This document shows positions 19,601-26,188 of a stretch of 64,000 nucleotides of DNA, piece after piece. This stretch comes from SAR86 cluster bacterium (GTDB lineage: Bacteria > Pseudomonadota > Gammaproteobacteria > Pseudomonadales > Pseudohongiellaceae). A program made the position numbers and the translations under genes. The notes beneath the pieces are model-generated. The model did not search any database, was not told the origin of the DNA, and worked only from the letters and a program-made list of their open reading frames with translations. The DNA is taken from NCBI GenBank assembly GCA_002401885.1, contig NVUL01000002.1, forward strand, positions 19,943 to 83,942, read 5' to 3'. Each line of letters starts with the position of its first letter. Position 1 is the first letter of the stretch.

Positions 19601-22025
19601 GGAAATCCGTGCAGAGGTAAAAGGACCAAATGTAGAAGGCACCGATGGTTTTTTCTACAGCTACGACGCCAACGAGACCATTGTTCGAGATCTCAGCAGC
19701 AACCATCAGATCACCCGCTTCTACGACTCTGAGCGTCAGCTCCGTCAGGAAATCAGTGGCGCAGACACATTGGATTTTACCTACACCGGTCAAGGTCACC
19801 GTGCCTCAGTTACCTATCTAGGCAATTCCACAGTTCATCATTTTGATAAAGCTGGGCGCCTGATGGATGTCGTCGATAATGGTCAGACCATCATGCGTCA
19901 GGAGCATCTGGGTAACGATCATCAGCTGAAGCGGCTCTTCCGAAATCATTCCCTGACCAATGGCTTTTACGACGGCACTGGCTGGCTGCAAAGTCGTCGC
20001 TTCGATGGAATTGGCGGCGGCGATATCGAATTCAACCTGGAGCGTGATCGCTTAGGGCGAATCACTCGCCGCGAACGCGTGGATGGAAATGGACAGATCG
20101 ACACCAAGGAATGGCGCTACGATTCGCTCGGCAGAATAATTCATGAGACCGTGCAACGGGCTGGTATGGCTACGCAAACCATGAATCGAGAATTCGACGC
20201 CGACAGCGTGATCAGAGAGGTCACTTGGCGCGATACTGGGGGAGTACGGCGCGATTTTAATCAGCGCTATGATCGCGGCAGAATCACTATGCAGAACGGT
20301 CAGTCAATGACCTACGATCCAAACGGAAATCTGACAGATGATGGCAGTATGCAGTACATCTACGATGCATGGAATCGGCTACTTAGAGCGGAGCAGAATG
20401 GGCAAGCACTAGTCAGCTACGAATATGACGCCGAGCATCGGAAAATTGCCAGAATTGAAGCCGGTATCCGCGAGGAATACGTATATGAAGGCTGGCGCTT
20501 ACTGGCTGTTAAGGTGAATGGTCAGATTACTGAGCGTTATGTCTATGCCGATCAGATGGATGACCTGTTATTTTTTGAAAAAGGCGGGATACGTTACTAT
20601 CCTCTGATCAGTCCGGAAGGTAGTACAGATGCATTGGTCGATGATCAGGGTCAATTAATTGAGCGTTACGACTACGACCTGCAAGGCCGGGTCAGCGTTC
20701 TGGATGCTAGCGGTAATCCGAGCACTAACATTCCAATAGCCCGCCATTTATTTCAGAGGAGGATATTCGATTTCACCACCGGACTTTATGATTACCGCAC
20801 TCGCTGGTATCACCCGCAGTTGGGTCAGTTTATAACACCCGACCCCTCTGGGTTGAAGGGTGGGCTCAATCACTATGGCCTTTGTCATGGTGATCCCATT
20901 AACCACTGCGACAGCTATGGCCTAAGTGATGGCTGGAGTTGGGGTATGGTGCTGGGCATAGGCGCCGCGGTGGTCGTGGGTATTGCGATTACTGTGGTTA
21001 CAGGGGGCGCCGCCGCTGCAGTATTGGGTCCGGCGTTAGGCGCGATTGCTACAGGCATTGTGGCGGGTGCGGTGGCCGGAGCAGTCGGCGAGGCAGTAGA
21101 AGCGTATGTAGACGATCGTGAGTCCCATATATTGCGCTCGGCGGCAATGGGGGCGTTATTTGGCGGCATATTTTCCGTTGGCGGTGTAGCGGTGGGTGCC
21201 GCATTGCGCAGCACGGCTGGTAGGGCGTTTGTTTCTCGCGTGCTGGCCTCTCCAACTGGCGAAAGAGTTAGTCAGGCAGTATATCGCGGAGCTGAACGAC
21301 TTGCAGGCAATGGCCAGCCTTTGTTTACTTCCTCGGGCGGGCGAGTAGTAGAGCAGGTTACGCGAAAGGTAATTCAATCGTCGGTAGCTGCCAGCAAACG
21401 CGTAGGTGAGAGGCTTACTGTAGGAGCGGAAAATTTTGCTCACCGCTATGGTTCCTCTTTGGCGGCGAGGGGCCGTGAGCGAATCGGCAACGCGCTTATT
21501 GGGAATTCCTTGAAGAGTGAAATGCGTCGTTTTGTAGCTGCCCATGCCCCAGTCAATTACGCTATGGGCAGGGTGAGTGGTTGGATGGGCGGTGAAATCG
21601 ACGATGCGATGACCACACTTGCAGCACGTAGCGGTGGTGGCGGCTCTCGGATGACACAAGTAGGCGTGGGATCACAACATATGGCCCTGCCGGGTAAACG
21701 CAATGCTCAACAACTTGTACAACAGGAAGTAGAAGCCGGGCTTAGGGCTTTCCATGTTTCCCCTCCACCTCGCCCCGTGGCCGATGTAATATCTCGCGCC
21801 CACGATGCAGAAATCGTCATGTTTTTACAGCTCATCTCAGAAACCAGCGAAAGTTCGAGTGGCTGGCTGTATATAGCTACCTCAAAAATGTCTTGCTCAA
21901 GCTGCTTTGCGAATATGTGGCATACCATGTCAGCCAGAGCCGGAATTAATATAGTCAATGCGGCTCCAAGAATGGTGCCATTGGCTGGAGCTGCAGCGGG
22001 AGCAACTGAAACTGCCGTGGAATGA
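13674..22025 (+). CDS. Giant membrane-anchored RHS/YD-repeat toxin with predicted deaminase tip
   Basis: 2,783 residues, GTG start with AGAGGA upstream. Order: N-terminal membrane anchor (1-22), Pro-rich linker (about 40-65), Ig-like/Big domains (about 65-620), RHS shell entry (about 860 on) and many YD repeats (about 960-2380). The core ends with DPSG (from residue 2390) and a second Asp (CDSYGL), a slightly altered autoproteolysis motif. A Gly/Ala-rich hydrophobic segment (about 2419-2480) and a variable C-terminus follow. The tip has HDAE (2710-2713) and, 28 residues later, CSSC (Cys2741, Cys2744), in the order and spacing of zinc-dependent nucleic-acid deaminase toxins, closest to the BURPS668_1122-like group with DxE. 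There is no PAAR, VgrG or Tc partner, so delivery is not classical type VI. No immunity gene follows on the same strand. RHS identity is sure; the deaminase call is by motif only. Confidence 0.93.
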   Translation: MNWLIWLLLVIFLSFLLYFTLPPFRRRINNLWRRITGSSPSPNPAPNPNPSPGPVPTPGPSPTPVHGNRPTVNIVSPDGGDWGTPVPVRYLLLDDESDRITISAEYSTDNGVTFLPATEAIGVGSQGSSDLESSPSGVLHIFAWNAVLDLSQLPATGLILKIQAFDAAPGGEDQSRPFTVLQYLVAMINRPIPFPGNGVPVNQAELNALFSVGNQIGGQVRCPVVIGSSESGAMDVEVDYQYGSQPFQPITLAKKSDANRNMGAPAGVDTCYNLLWDAAQDLGATQQQVILRATPIEDGIQIGQSRSSPVISVDGTPLQSPPSYTAPEAMGPVSIAAISGDNQTGISGQILPERLEARVRDPRGNPIAGARVTFNLPGANPEDKLLPDKELWTTTNRFGIAAIRVKFDPQSIGAGEVVAKVVGSPSATARWLFDVDPPQIVAENLPGNDLVYGQEYWIEIGYDGDGDLNTLDFQPDEEDPVTLKIEADNLQTSHSEVAYPIHASGTARMRIRIAPTILTGSAELRISNPDMPSVAPLVLQFIVDTSDNARRRQGGGPGASNTSLLMYMQPANSVHPKYVAYPGVTLANDFSVSITDSSAQPQNYDEEVTANHNTCIPPPVTRALPIRYQASGGTLATTQIAGTDSQLTVDAGTSIYFTPDGPGPWFIRVSTGPNIADPLSRSFFWINSSGGQECDRQGVIGGTLSFAYMIQTPTEIKLLKTGTSSTVEELKPGLRARLEIKGLSPIAGGAPAKIELQSQHYGGENLPDYTGIAYPVKQDISLALQPNNELHSAEILFVRGEPQLSAGAPVVHSAIGGGWIRAKNPALELLWPWVKTETSRQIYNDVESLHEAAVGTSPKGGAEDSVFLHNGEFVMHRIDDSYRTRAEPIISCRSYRSHLRYEGVLGPGWAFGQNIFLDTARKTGIRKFAANGRFDDFIEDRTPKGNFEELTTRSALSATESAYELRDPQRNTLHFYHDGSLRMHRDANGNSTQYIQNERGLLVEIRDPNQRSIMLEYYTENDPVEPEVIDKLKLIRDFSGREFSFDYYGANDPNGGPGFLKTVTPPAVHTLVGSNPVPNYERKETYTYYVNPSDRLDNFLLKVIDSENKQRLENRFSSAGWVTEQDFGENPNTNQPLTYTIVNDAANNLTTEFDRSGQETLWDFSNPSPWPDAATPTGGASLANPNNPNPEAQWIYLYRHNHHGHLVHQAVSSPNPEEYFYVYDDQSANEERHGNLLAVRQRGTNGKEKIQTFEYTRRHNQIQRMVPPKGNEADVNPEQYATYLIYDTQLSSSDPDAGDSGNLVRLQHPRSVSAVIVPTSSGGRRHLWIDENPTERFSFNSFGQMVRKSDVQGVTTEFRYFSDQDPTGVQGSSPAIGGGGLLAEVETDISPGVGPALNNRNLHLPGIAFTPRLRKSTYNVLGDLLSVTDARGVRTEFIVDRLHQITEMKKAASAAGPLTGLSIVKEFQYNQDGNIALTETRQPSANAIAGGSSLQEIWNYNSVGMLVSHAATLHSGQMIVENFIRDASDRLVGLEPVDVTSGRHTGAGISIDVDKSGAPVNITHSSTTTPHTSSFSWTPQGTPAYIDSPDGNREDYRLDEFQQVESIIDPGANVHRVVRDSDGNISRSAMLHGDGNNPGRQSNPPGAPLGELFEQKVDELGRPGRSHRIVHLPTKLNTTSTSGPNVSMQTLATGTDYIEDDNQWPQRVALYEEGSWHQGDGRQTNDVSYDAWGLPTRQVDDEVGFNYVRRNSQGLPIEERDAGGDETVVREYDQVGNLLEETAELKDSARFFPTGTQIGIRSKQEFDALGRVVRKLDGRANATRRTFDETGFVTHLYDAMGTDSTESYNNLLINEPGNLTEYQRDGLGRTRKITALLTQNGLGGGVPEIHSYNSAGTSELLMEYDEAGRLLSYTDNAGNTTSWQYESDSGRPRSVTYQAAYSIVMDYDSQGRIDRVTDANNTRLKYTYDNAVSRLQEIRAEVKGPNVEGTDGFFYSYDANETIVRDLSSNHQITRFYDSERQLRQEISGADTLDFTYTGQGHRASVTYLGNSTVHHFDKAGRLMDVVDNGQTIMRQEHLGNDHQLKRLFRNHSLTNGFYDGTGWLQSRRFDGIGGGDIEFNLERDRLGRITRRERVDGNGQIDTKEWRYDSLGRIIHETVQRAGMATQTMNREFDADSVIREVTWRDTGGVRRDFNQRYDRGRITMQNGQSMTYDPNGNLTDDGSMQYIYDAWNRLLRAEQNGQALVSYEYDAEHRKIARIEAGIREEYVYEGWRLLAVKVNGQITERYVYADQMDDLLFFEKGGIRYYPLISPEGSTDALVDDQGQLIERYDYDLQGRVSVLDASGNPSTNIPIARHLFQRRIFDFTTGLYDYRTRWYHPQLGQFITPDPSGLKGGLNHYGLCHGDPINHCDSYGLSDGWSWGMVLGIGAAVVVGIAITVVTGGAAAAVLGPALGAIATGIVAGAVAGAVGEAVEAYVDDRESHILRSAAMGALFGGIFSVGGVAVGAALRSTAGRAFVSRVLASPTGERVSQAVYRGAERLAGNGQPLFTSSGGRVVEQVTRKVIQSSVAASKRVGERLTVGAENFAHRYGSSLAARGRERIGNALIGNSLKSEMRRFVAAHAPVNYAMGRVSGWMGGEIDDAMTTLAARSGGGGSRMTQVGVGSQHMALPGKRNAQQLVQQEVEAGLRAFHVSPPPRPVADVISRAHDAEIVMFLQLISETSESSSGWLYIATSKMSCSSCFANMWHTMSARAGINIVNAAPRMVPLAGAAAGATETAVE

Positions 22026-22476
22026 ATATTACCCATGAGACAAAAGGATTCTCCTCTGGCAGTAATATCGGCTAGGGTTAGGTTAGTCACTAAATTCTTA
22101 GCCGAGTAATTTCAAGTTACATGAGAGGAGGGCGTATTGCTGTTCCAAAAAACATCTCTTCCTGCTCTATGGGCCCATACGATCGGGTTATTCTCAAGAG
22201 CAGTTTTCGATTCTGAACTGACATCCATAGAATTATGCAATTGATCCCTCCAGTGCATGTGGCGTAATAGAATATGTGTGAATTATAGGTAAAATGCCGG
22301 AAGGTTATCGAACCATCGACACGAGGATTTTCAATAGACTGCGTCACCGATTCGTTAATTGAGTCAATGAGTTAAAAGTCAGGAATTAGAGTGTGCTTAG
22401 AGGTGTGCTGCGGATTTACTCGGACATTCCCTAAATTGGGGAAATTAGAGATTTATATCTCTTTTCACAAAACTTA
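22026..22476. other. Non-coding gap after the RHS gene
   Basis: Immunity genes normally sit here, but no plus-strand frame of useful length exists. An inverted repeat, CGGCTA/TAGCCG (near 22067-22103), lacks a T-tract. A 76-codon minus-strand frame (22117-22347) has no ribosome site or recognisable domain. The base composition is AT-rich. Confidence 0.6.
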
Positions 22477-23004
22477 TTAATCTTCTTCAACAAGGGAAAG
22501 TATCTCCTCCGGTGATAATTGGTTCAGTTCCAAAATAGACATTCCAAAAGATTCCATCGCTCGGTGAACAATATAGCTTCCCACACGATATCTTATCGCT
22601 ATCCTACCTTCGGGATGTTCATTCATCCACTGGTTGTAATTTGCATCTACCGGCAATGCCTTGATTTCTAAAAACCACTGATCGGAATTGTCAGGGTGAG
22701 AATTTACTTCGAATGAAGTATTGGTAGAAGTCTCAGCAAATACATTTGCCAACCCTTCATTTACCGCAGCGATAGGAATTCCCGGGCCGAACTTATTTCC
22801 TTGTATTGTCCATCCTCGAACAAGGTGGTGAAACTCAAGGTAAATGGTCGCTTCCAACCTAATGTTGGATGCCGCAGAGATTCCGCCTCCATAGAGGGTG
22901 GATTGATAAACAACAACTTCGTGTTTAGTGTCAGCTCGACCAATTGCTCCTCCTACACCAGCTAAATCTCTTTGTGGGGGATTACAGTTACTTTTAGCAG
23001 GCAA
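22477..23004 (-). pseudogene. N-truncated, degenerate DUF2268-like zinc protease
   Basis: The open frame of about 175 codons has only a TTG to start from and an in-frame TAA 15 bp further upstream. Its middle reads YLEFHHLVRGW then NEGLANVFAE, and the end reads YRVGSYIVHRAMESFG and LNQLSPEEIL. This order (HExxH helix, EGLA-FA helix, GY-I-V...LS-EEI tail) resembles predicted Zn proteases of the DUF2268 family. The first His of HExxH is Leu here and the N-terminal half of the domain is missing, so it is probably inactive. It runs opposite to the RHS gene, so a role as immunity gene is unlikely but not excluded. AT-rich relative to neighbours. Confidence 0.5.
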
Positions 23005-23119
23005 AGGGTAGAGTACTTACGAAGGATTGGGTGCGCAGAGACGGAATAATCCAATCATCCTCAGGGCTGTCTACCCTTGAGGGCCTCGAGCAACTGCGCT
23101 CCTTGCAAACTGTTGCCGC

Positions 23120-23164
23120 AGTTAGTCGAACCACTACGGAGGATTTTCAGTCCTCTGCTCCACC
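23120..23164 (-). pseudogene. tRNA-Phe(GAA)-like remnant
   Basis: On the minus strand, 23164 to 23126 reads GGTGGAGCA, then a perfect 5-bp anticodon stem GAGGA/TCCTC (23155-23151 and 23043+96 to 23139, that is 23143-23139) enclosing loop CTGAAAA with anticodon GAA, then a T-loop-like GGTTCGA. This closely follows bacterial tRNA-Phe. The 5' acceptor and D-stem strand are absent and the T stem does not pair, so it is not a functional tRNA. It lies near the right end of the RHS island, which fits past recombination at a tRNA gene. Confidence 0.5.
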
Positions 23165-23243
23165 CCCGTTTGAAAATGTCTGCTTCTGTCACAAGGCAGT
23201 CTTTTGTGGTCATCATTCTCATTGGCAGGACCTACACTTTTCA

Positions 23244-24803
23244 TTAAGGGCGCGGTGTGCGCGCCTTCGGTCCAAGTTGACTGGGCAACAATTCGTAGGC
23301 TAGCTCTGCCCAGTCGCAGAGCAGCGCTCGTGTGTCTCTCGGGTCTATAATTTCTTCTATACCGAAAGCCTCTGCCGTCCTAAATGGCGAGCGATATTTC
23401 TCTAACATCCCCTCAAGTTCGCGCCGCCGTGCGTCGGGATCATCTGCAGCCTCGATGTCTCGCCGGTAGGCAGCCTGCACTCCACCCTCTATGGGCAGTG
23501 AGCCCCAGTCTGCGGACGGCCATGCGTAGCGCAGGTTAAGTCGATCGGCATTGCCATGACCGGCACCGGCTACTCCATAGCAGCGCCGAGTAATGACCGA
23601 TACCCAGGGAACAGACGCCTGATAACAGGCCATCAGTGCACGACTACCGATTCGTACAGTGCCCTCTTCTTCAGCCGCCCGGCCAATTAGGAATCCAGGA
23701 TTGTCCACCAGATTTAGGATGGGAATGTGAAAAGTATCGCAAAGATCAACGAACCTCATCATCTTCTCTGACGCAGTCGCGTTGACCGCGCCGCCATGGA
23801 AGTGGGTGTCGTTAGCCATGATGCCAATCGAATAGCCGTTCAGGCGCCCGAGGCCAACCACCAGCGATTCGCCATAATTGGGATTTATCTCGAAGAATGT
23901 ATCCAAGTCGACTACGGAGTTAATGATCTCCCTTACTTGGTACATCTGGCGCCTATCTCTAGGGATGACAGACAGCAGCGATTCGTCTCTGCGCTCGACT
24001 GGATCTGCGTTCTCTATTCTGGGTGGAGCCTGCCAGACATTTTGTGGCAGGTAGGAGAGGAAACGAGAGATTGCCTCGAACGCCTCTTGCTCCGTTTCCA
24101 CTTCGTTGTCTACGGCGCCGCTGCCGTTTGCATGAATATCTGAACCACCCAGCTCATTCTTCTCTATGGGTTTGCCGAAACCGCGCTCGACCACTGGCGG
24201 GCCGGCGACAAATAGCTGGCTAGTGTCTTTGATCATCAGGGAGAAATGAGAGATGGTGGTGCGCACGGCACCGAGTCCGGCTACCGAGCCCATGCAGGCG
24301 CAGACTACAGGGACGTGTCCCATCAGCTGCATCGTAGTCTCGAATCCGTGTAAGGCAGGGACGTAGGAATGGCCTACCATCTCCAGTGTCTTCACCGAGC
24401 CCCCGCCGCCACTGCCATCGATGAGCCTTACCAAGGGCAGGCGCATCTCGAGTGCATAGCGTTCGCCGTAGCCTGATTTGTCGCCAATCTTCGCATCGGC
24501 CGCGCCGCCGCGTACGGTGAAATCATCTCCACCAATAACGACTCGTCTGTCGTTTATTTTTGCTGTACCGAGAACGAAGTTTGAAGGCGTAAAATCTACC
24601 AGTTGACCGTCATCGCTGTAAGTTGCCTTTCCCGCGAGTGCACCGATCTCATGAAAGGTGTTTGCGTCGGCAAGTGCATCGATACGCTCTCTTACGGTGA
24701 GCCGCCCATTGTCGTGTTGGCGCTGAATGCGTTCTTCTCCGCCCATAGCAGCTGCTAATCCTTCGCGTCGCCTTAACTCATCTACTTCATCTTGCCAGCT
24801 CAT
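23244..24803 (-). CDS. Acyl-CoA carboxylase carboxyltransferase (beta) subunit
   Basis: 519 residues. ATG 24803 is chosen for its AAGGAGAG site 5 nt upstream rather than an in-frame start 51 bp earlier. It has the two crotonase-like halves of propionyl-/methylcrotonyl-/geranyl-CoA carboxylase beta subunits: LTVRERIDAL, GGSVKTLE, ACMGSVAGLGA and VAGPPVVERGFG in the N half; SLVVGLGRLNGYSIGIMAND, LVDNPGFLIG and RRCYGVAGAGHGNA in the C half. It transfers carboxyl from biotin to an acyl-CoA. No biotin carboxylase or biotin-carrier gene is adjacent. The last dozen codons form the right repeat of the RHS island, so the present C-terminus (TPRP) was probably supplied by the element. Confidence 0.93.
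   Translation of the reverse strand: MSWQDEVDELRRREGLAAAMGGEERIQRQHDNGRLTVRERIDALADANTFHEIGALAGKATYSDDGQLVDFTPSNFVLGTAKINDRRVVIGGDDFTVRGGAADAKIGDKSGYGERYALEMRLPLVRLIDGSGGGGSVKTLEMVGHSYVPALHGFETTMQLMGHVPVVCACMGSVAGLGAVRTTISHFSLMIKDTSQLFVAGPPVVERGFGKPIEKNELGGSDIHANGSGAVDNEVETEQEAFEAISRFLSYLPQNVWQAPPRIENADPVERRDESLLSVIPRDRRQMYQVREIINSVVDLDTFFEINPNYGESLVVGLGRLNGYSIGIMANDTHFHGGAVNATASEKMMRFVDLCDTFHIPILNLVDNPGFLIGRAAEEEGTVRIGSRALMACYQASVPWVSVITRRCYGVAGAGHGNADRLNLRYAWPSADWGSLPIEGGVQAAYRRDIEAADDPDARRRELEGMLEKYRSPFRTAEAFGIEEIIDPRDTRALLCDWAELAYELLPSQLGPKARTPRP
23259..23288. repeat. Right direct repeat of RHS island (within carboxyltransferase 3' end)
   Basis: Same orientation as 13276-13305 with two mismatches, both silent in the carboxyltransferase reading frame. 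Similarity to the left copy stops on the gene side right at the TTGCCC that encodes Leu-Pro, as expected for a crossover core. Confidence 0.85.
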
Positions 24804-24891
24804 GTTCTCTCCTTTTCGCTGCGCTAAGTTAGTGTAATCCAACATCGGGTGCAAGCCGGTATGCTCTGATCTCAGGGTGTGCGGTTTGTGA

Positions 24892-24915
24892 TGGTGTAAA
24901 AAATATTAGACATGA
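24892..24915. promoter_or_regulatory. Operator-like palindrome, copy 1
   Basis: A 24-bp site matching copy 2 (24941-24964) at 20 of 24 positions, with half-sites TGT(A) and GACA flanking an AT-rich 10-bp centre. It lies between the divergent starts at 24803 (minus) and 25022 (plus). Confidence 0.5.
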
Positions 24916-24940
24916 GATCAAAGTCCGTCTAGAATGAGTG

Positions 24941-24964
24941 TCGTGTCAAATATATTAGACACGA
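24941..24964. promoter_or_regulatory. Operator-like palindrome, copy 2
   Basis: TCGTGTC-N10-GACACGA, perfect 7-bp arms around an AT-rich spacer, 57 bp upstream of the 25022 start. The 49-bp centre-to-centre distance to copy 1 suggests cooperative binding. A candidate binder is the XRE regulator encoded at 25916 in the same gene group (inference). Confidence 0.55.
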
Positions 24965-25021
24965 GTTCAGAATTTCCATGAACATACATCGTTTCTTCGC
25001 TGGAAAAGAGGGCACTACACT

Positions 25022-25438
25022 ATGAAATATACCTTGCTGGGTTTAATTGCGGTTCTTCTATCATTCTTGGGTTTTCATTTGGGAGCGAATTCGCAGGGTG
25101 AGGATCAGTTTCTTGAGATGCACAGAATCTCTGACGCCCCTGCTACTGTAAGTATGCGCCAGAACGATTTTGCGTTGTGTGGACAGCCCTTCTACGATGA
25201 CGTTTATGCACTTACCGTGGAGATCTTTGCAGAAGGTGCTGAGAATGTGAATTTGGAATATTACCAAGAACAAGTTTTTGCGTTAGTGCGATCTTCGAAA
25301 GAATTCGGGGACGATGCGGAAGCATTCGTTGTGCACATAAAGGATATTCCGGGACAATTAGTTGATATTATTTTTGAAGACCCAGAGGTGTTGGCGAGTT
25401 GTGCTAATTTTAGCGTGGCGCTCGTAGGTCCCCCATAG
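25022..25438 (+). CDS. Small secreted protein of unknown function
   Basis: 138 residues. ATG follows GAGGG about 9 nt upstream. Residues 1-24 form a signal peptide or single anchor (LLGLIAVLLSFLGFHLGA). The mature part is acidic, with two Cys (FALCGQPF and LASCANF) that could form a disulfide. I do not recognise a family. It is the first gene of a probable four-gene unit ending at 26347, directly downstream of the tandem palindromes, so it is a likely target of that regulation. Confidence 0.7.
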   Translation: MKYTLLGLIAVLLSFLGFHLGANSQGEDQFLEMHRISDAPATVSMRQNDFALCGQPFYDDVYALTVEIFAEGAENVNLEYYQEQVFALVRSSKEFGDDAEAFVVHIKDIPGQLVDIIFEDPEVLASCANFSVALVGPP

Positions 25439-25490
25439 AATTTAAAAAATACAATTCTCCACGTAATCATTTGGAAGCAGAGGTATCAGC

Positions 25491-25916
25491 ATGTCTTTTC
25501 GTGAAAAGAAAGCCTGGCTCACAATATTTGCCTTGCTCGTCGTATTCCTTCCCTACTCCGTATTTATGGTTAGCGTCTATCATCAACCAAATCCTGACAT
25601 TGGTTACCTAGCACAGTTAGCAGGTATCGCCATCGCAGCATTTATCGTGCTGGAGTGTGTGCTGCTCCTTGTTGCACGGAAACTTTCTCCCGAGGACGCG
25701 GGAATTCCAGTAGATGAGCGCGATCAGCTGTTCGCTTACAAGGCTTCGCGTATCGCCTATCTAACGTTAATAGGACTGGTTGTCACTGTGACCTTTCCCA
25801 TGATCCATGTGCACGCTGGCAATTGGGGATTTGGCATGCTGTATCTGGGGGCGATAATATTGGCAGAAATTCTTCGCGCTTCCTTGTTAATAAGACAGTA
25901 TAGAAGGGGCTATTAA
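25491..25916 (+). CDS. Four-helix membrane protein paired with an XRE regulator
   Basis: 141 residues with four predicted membrane helices (about 9-30, 40-62, 83-105, 110-130). A cytoplasmic segment, SPEDAGIPVDERDQLFAYKASR, lies between the second and third helices. The E-R-D-x-x-x-x-x-K-A-S-R element resembles small DUF2178-type proteins, which are often encoded next to a short XRE regulator, exactly as here. The stop overlaps the next start (TAATG at 25914-25918), implying translational coupling. Role unknown; a membrane sensor or partner for the regulator is plausible. Confidence 0.75.
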   Translation: MSFREKKAWLTIFALLVVFLPYSVFMVSVYHQPNPDIGYLAQLAGIAIAAFIVLECVLLLVARKLSPEDAGIPVDERDQLFAYKASRIAYLTLIGLVVTVTFPMIHVHAGNWGFGMLYLGAIILAEILRASLLIRQYRRGY

Positions 25917-26128
25917 TGCCTGAGCTCCCGATAAAAAATCGCATACGAGAGTTGCGTGCGGCGCATTCTGATATGACACAGTTGAATCTCGCGAAAAAGA
26001 TTGGAGTAACGAGACAGACTGTAAATGCGATTGAGCTGGGTAAGTACTCTCCGTCATTGGAAGTGGCATTTCGAATCGCAGCTGTTTTCGATGAGCCATT
26101 GGAGAAAGTTTTTAGTTACCACAAGTGA
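25916..26128 (+). CDS. Short XRE-family transcriptional regulator
   Basis: 70 residues, almost entirely one Cro/CI-type helix-turn-helix: IKNRIRELRAAHSDMTQ, NLAKKIGVTRQTVNAIELGK, then SLEVAFRIAAVFDEPLEKVF. This is the YozG-like group of stand-alone XRE proteins. It is coupled to the membrane protein gene by a 1-nt overlap. It may bind the tandem palindromes at 24892-24964 and regulate its own unit and perhaps the divergent carboxyltransferase gene (inference). Confidence 0.9.
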   Translation: MPELPIKNRIRELRAAHSDMTQLNLAKKIGVTRQTVNAIELGKYSPSLEVAFRIAAVFDEPLEKVFSYHK

Positions 26129-26188
26129 TTGAAAAAGACAGTTCGCGCTGAAAATAGTAGAATGCTCGAAACACTAGGAGTAGCTACT

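Larger units (their letters stand above)
13276..23288. mobile_element. 10-kb RHS island inserted at the 3' end of a carboxyltransferase gene
   Basis: The direct repeats at 13276-13305 and 23259-23288 bound 9,983 bp holding a polymorphic toxin gene, a decayed protease gene, a tRNA-Phe scrap and a dispersed repeat. Removing one repeat unit plus the insert would leave two convergent genes with stops about 3 bp apart (13261 and 13264), a normal compact arrangement. The two mismatches within the repeat are synonymous in the carboxyltransferase frame. No integrase or transposase remains inside, so the mechanism is inferred: a site-specific integration like that seen for elements using gene 3' ends. 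Confidence 0.65.

Noticed and set aside
20939..21214. Long Gly/Arg- and Ala/Pro-rich frames on both strands inside the RHS gene
   Set aside because: They are antisense or shifted readings of the GC-rich glycine/alanine membrane segment and have no start signals.
22117..22347. 76-codon minus-strand frame after the RHS gene
   Set aside because: No ribosome site, no recognisable domain and opposite orientation to a normal immunity gene; probably chance.
23120..23164. Functional tRNA-Phe gene
   Set aside because: Acceptor stem, 5' D-stem strand and T-stem pairing are missing.
23031..23303. 90-codon plus-strand frame near the island's right end
   Set aside because: It overlaps the tRNA-Phe scrap and the carboxyltransferase 3' end, has no ribosome site, and its composition is unlike a protein.
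25004..25016. 15-nt match between 25003-25017 and about 31768-31782 (AAAAGAGGGCACTAC)
   Set aside because: A match of this length is expected by chance in 64 kb, and the second copy lies inside a coding region.
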